Positions 61,998 through 64,000 of a DNA stretch of 64,000 bases are shown here, piece after piece (the stretch's first letter is position 1; each line of letters opens with the position of its first letter). The DNA comes from Acidobacteriaceae bacterium (lineage in GTDB: Bacteria > Acidobacteriota > Terriglobia > Terriglobales > Acidobacteriaceae), in the NCBI GenBank assembly GCA_025462735.1, contig JAOAPC010000001.1, positions 50,375 through 114,374 on the forward strand. Direction: 5' to 3'. Below the pieces are notes generated by a model. The model saw only the letters and a program-made list of their open reading frames with translations, was not told the origin of the DNA and searched no databases. The translations under genes were made by a program, and so were the position numbers.

Positions 61998-62900
61998 ATG
62001 GAAAACGGCATTGGACAAATCTCTAACGAAATAGGTGGGCAGTTAGCAACTCGCCGCGTCGATGAACTGCGGCCACATCCGTCTTACAGCCGACACCAGC
62101 TAGCACCTTCGACTCAACAAATTTCTGCGCTTGCTTCTGTAGGAGCGTCTGCATTTCGCGATCCTATCGTTATTACCCAGGATCGAATCATCATTGACGG
62201 CTACGCTCGTTGGGAGTTGGCTCGAACACTGGATCGGAAAACTATCTTGTGTATCGAATGCCAATTGACGGAAGAGGAAGGTCTGCGGATGTTGCTACAA
62301 AGGCATCGCCGATCAAACAGTCTGAATGACTTTTGCCGAATACTCTTAGCATCCGAAATCGAGGCGTGTTTGAAAAGCAAGGCAGAGTCGAACCAACGAG
62401 ATGGCGGTAAAAATAAGGGTTCGTCAAAATTGACTGAAGCTGACAAAGTCGATGTACGTAAGCAGGTGGCGGATGCCGCTGGTGTTTCTGTGGGCAATGT
62501 GGCGAAGGTGCGGCAACTGATGTCGAATACCACGCCTGAAATTCTTCAAGCGCTGAGGAGCGGAGAAATTAGGATCCACCGTGCTTGGTGCTGGAGCACA
62601 ATGCGGGCCGAGAAGCAGCGCGAACAACTGAGGCTCCGTCGGATTGAGAGAGCCGTCAAGAAAACCGTGAGGACTCTGGTTTCTAGACAACGGACGAAAA
62701 TCTCACGATCACACGATAATTCACCTTCATTCACCGGCTCCGCACTTAGAGAGTTGGCTAGGCATCTATCCGCGTCCGAATCCAGCGACGTGGGAGAGGT
62801 CAGCATCGCTTTAGTAGATGCTCCTGGAAAATGCGTCTTCTTGACGAAGGAGCTTTATCAAGTGCTCGAAAAACAACAGGAGCTACTCCCGCCATGTTAG
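61998..62900 (+). CDS. ParB-like N-terminal-domain protein
   Basis: 300-aa protein from the ATG at 61998 with a ParB/Sulfiredoxin-like nuclease-fold domain in residues 1-100: RRVDELRPHPSYSRHQLAPS and PIVITQDRIIIDGYARWELA (the IIDGxxR pattern). A helix-turn-helix segment follows (VADAAGVSVGNVAKVRQLM), then a basic tail (LRRIERAVKKTVRTLVSRQR). It overlaps the transposase gene by seven bases, so it is probably a DNA-binding partner of the transposase and not a chromosome partition protein. An earlier start at 61920 is possible. Confidence 0.8.
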   Translation: MENGIGQISNEIGGQLATRRVDELRPHPSYSRHQLAPSTQQISALASVGASAFRDPIVITQDRIIIDGYARWELARTLDRKTILCIECQLTEEEGLRMLLQRHRRSNSLNDFCRILLASEIEACLKSKAESNQRDGGKNKGSSKLTEADKVDVRKQVADAAGVSVGNVAKVRQLMSNTTPEILQALRSGEIRIHRAWCWSTMRAEKQREQLRLRRIERAVKKTVRTLVSRQRTKISRSHDNSPSFTGSALRELARHLSASESSDVGEVSIALVDAPGKCVFLTKELYQVLEKQQELLPPC

Positions 62901-63994
62901 AGAGACATCCGTTAAAGCAAATTCTGATCGAAACGCGGGAATATTGGGATCGAGCCGCGACCCCCGCAGCGATACGCGAAAACTTCTTGAGAATGATTCA
63001 ATGTGGAACCAGAGCTCTGGGTGCGGAAGTCTATGCGTCAGAAACTGAGCGGAAGCTCGTTTGCCACACGTGCAAGTCGAGATTTTGTCCGAGTTGCGGA
63101 CATCGAGCCACGGAGCTGTGGCAAGCCGACATGGAAGCCGCTCTTCCCACTATTCCTTACGTGAACATTAATCTGACCATGCCGCGCGAGCTTTGGCACA
63201 TTTTTCAACAGAACCGGCATCTCCTCCATGACTTGCCTGCTGTCGGAGCCGCGGCGATACAGCACTGGGTGCGGGCTCGATATGGGGCGCGTATTCTCGT
63301 CTTAGTAGTCCAGCAAACGTTCGGTGGACTCTTAACTTTTCATCCGCATTTGCACATTTTGGTCTCAGCCGGCGGTCTGGAGGAGTCAGCAGCCCGCTGG
63401 GTTGATCGCCTGCGTTTTGATAAATGCGAGCTGATGCGCGCTTGGCGCTATGCGCTGATCGCGTACATGGCAGAGGCTTTGAAGGCAGGGCTGATCAAGG
63501 GGCTAACTGGTACTGAAGAGATAAAAATGCTGTTCGAGACACAATACAGGCGCCCTTGGAATATTTTCATCGGTCGCATAATGTCAAAGGCCCAATTTTT
63601 ACGTTACGCAGGCAGGTACATTCGTCGGCCACCGATTGCTCAGTATCGCCTTCAACGAATCAACGATCGAGAGGTCGAATACTTGGCCAAGGATACAAGA
63701 GGAAAGAGTCTCGTCAAGGTTCGTTACTCAAACGAAGATTTTGTTAAGACTCTGATGGAACACGTGCCGGACAAATTTCGACACTCGATGCGCTACTTCG
63801 GTTTGCTCGCACCGCGCTCCAAACACAACACATTTTCCGGTCTGTTGGCATTCCTGAGGCAGGACAAGCGCCAACGCCCGTTAAGAATGGGTTGGGCAAA
63901 CTCATTACTCAAGCATTTTGGAGTTGATCCTCTGATCGACAGTCTAGGTCAACCTATGGTTTGGATCGGACGGCTGGAACCGGTAAGCGAGTAG
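62894..63994 (+). CDS. IS91-family HUH (Y2) transposase
   Basis: 366-aa single-strand transposase. An N-terminal zinc module (CHTCKSRFCPSCGH, residues 57-70) precedes the HUH motif FHPHLHILVSAGG and the Y-x3-Y catalytic pair YAGRYIRR, the marks of IS91-type rolling-circle elements. C-terminus is complete, ending six bases before the window's edge. It begins at the ATG overlapping the ParB-like gene; a longer frame from 62831 is possible but overlaps more. IS91 elements lack inverted repeats, so ends cannot be set here; the downstream end may lie beyond the window. Confidence 0.9.
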   Translation: MLERHPLKQILIETREYWDRAATPAAIRENFLRMIQCGTRALGAEVYASETERKLVCHTCKSRFCPSCGHRATELWQADMEAALPTIPYVNINLTMPRELWHIFQQNRHLLHDLPAVGAAAIQHWVRARYGARILVLVVQQTFGGLLTFHPHLHILVSAGGLEESAARWVDRLRFDKCELMRAWRYALIAYMAEALKAGLIKGLTGTEEIKMLFETQYRRPWNIFIGRIMSKAQFLRYAGRYIRRPPIAQYRLQRINDREVEYLAKDTRGKSLVKVRYSNEDFVKTLMEHVPDKFRHSMRYFGLLAPRSKHNTFSGLLAFLRQDKRQRPLRMGWANSLLKHFGVDPLIDSLGQPMVWIGRLEPVSE

Positions 63995-64000
63995 AAGCTA

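Overview
The window reads as a chromosomal segment of a soil-type Acidobacteriota (a Koribacter/Terriglobia-like bacterium). This rests on gene content, not on a database match: a very large Oar-like TonB-dependent receptor with an N-terminal carboxypeptidase-regulatory-like domain, an OmpR-type HTH fused to a membrane segment and TPRs, a PEP-CTERM protein, Thivi_2564 and DUF3309 mini membrane proteins, and many small CxxC proteins. No phage, plasmid backbone or CRISPR array was seen.

Layout. 0.1-2.7 kb: palindromes, a NiCoT-like metal transporter, tRNA-Lys and an aminotransferase. 3.1-8.5 kb (minus strand): a carbohydrate oxidation cluster of aldo/keto reductase, two Tat-exported proteins (TIM-barrel epimerase and Gfo/Idh oxidoreductase), a LarA-like racemase and an SDR. 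9-16 kb: two paralogous Crp/Fnr regulators on either side of a PEP-CTERM ice-binding-like protein, two response regulators and small zinc-ribbon proteins, then a B12-type radical SAM enzyme. 16.3-23.8 kb (minus): a chain of mostly exported or membrane proteins, several joined by overlapping stop/start codons. 24-28 kb: HTH-TPR regulator, then an unrecognised protein coupled to a methyltransferase. 28.4-35.7 kb (plus): a signalling module of TonB receptor, YfiR-like protein, hybrid histidine kinase, single-domain response regulator and REC-PAS-GGDEF-EAL protein. 35.8-41.4 kb: an AhpD-like gene with an in-frame UGA at its redox cysteine (probable selenoprotein), an APC permease and the Oar-like receptor. 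41.8-51.1 kb: a cell-envelope set (Thivi_2564, OmpA-like coiled-coil protein, two Gln-rich secreted paralogues, DUF3309, Zn-phospholipase-C-like protein, a secreted eight-repeat Cys protein, a SYLF protein). 51.3-64 kb: a region marked by three tRNA-Phe 3'-half fragments, a frameshifted Abi-alpha-like gene, a GH2 glycosidase, a complete formate dehydrogenase operon (fdnG with selenocysteine, fdnH, fdnI, fdhE), an integrase relic and a ParB-like/IS91-type transposase pair.

Main points. Two independent genes (fdnG and the AhpD-like gene) use in-frame UGA followed by a hairpin, so the organism very probably decodes selenocysteine; no sel genes are in the window. Three minus-strand genes share a conserved, partly palindromic 30-bp upstream element that may be a common promoter or operator. 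The secreted Cys-repeat protein and the 16-24 kb exported-protein chain are the best candidates for poorly described biology.
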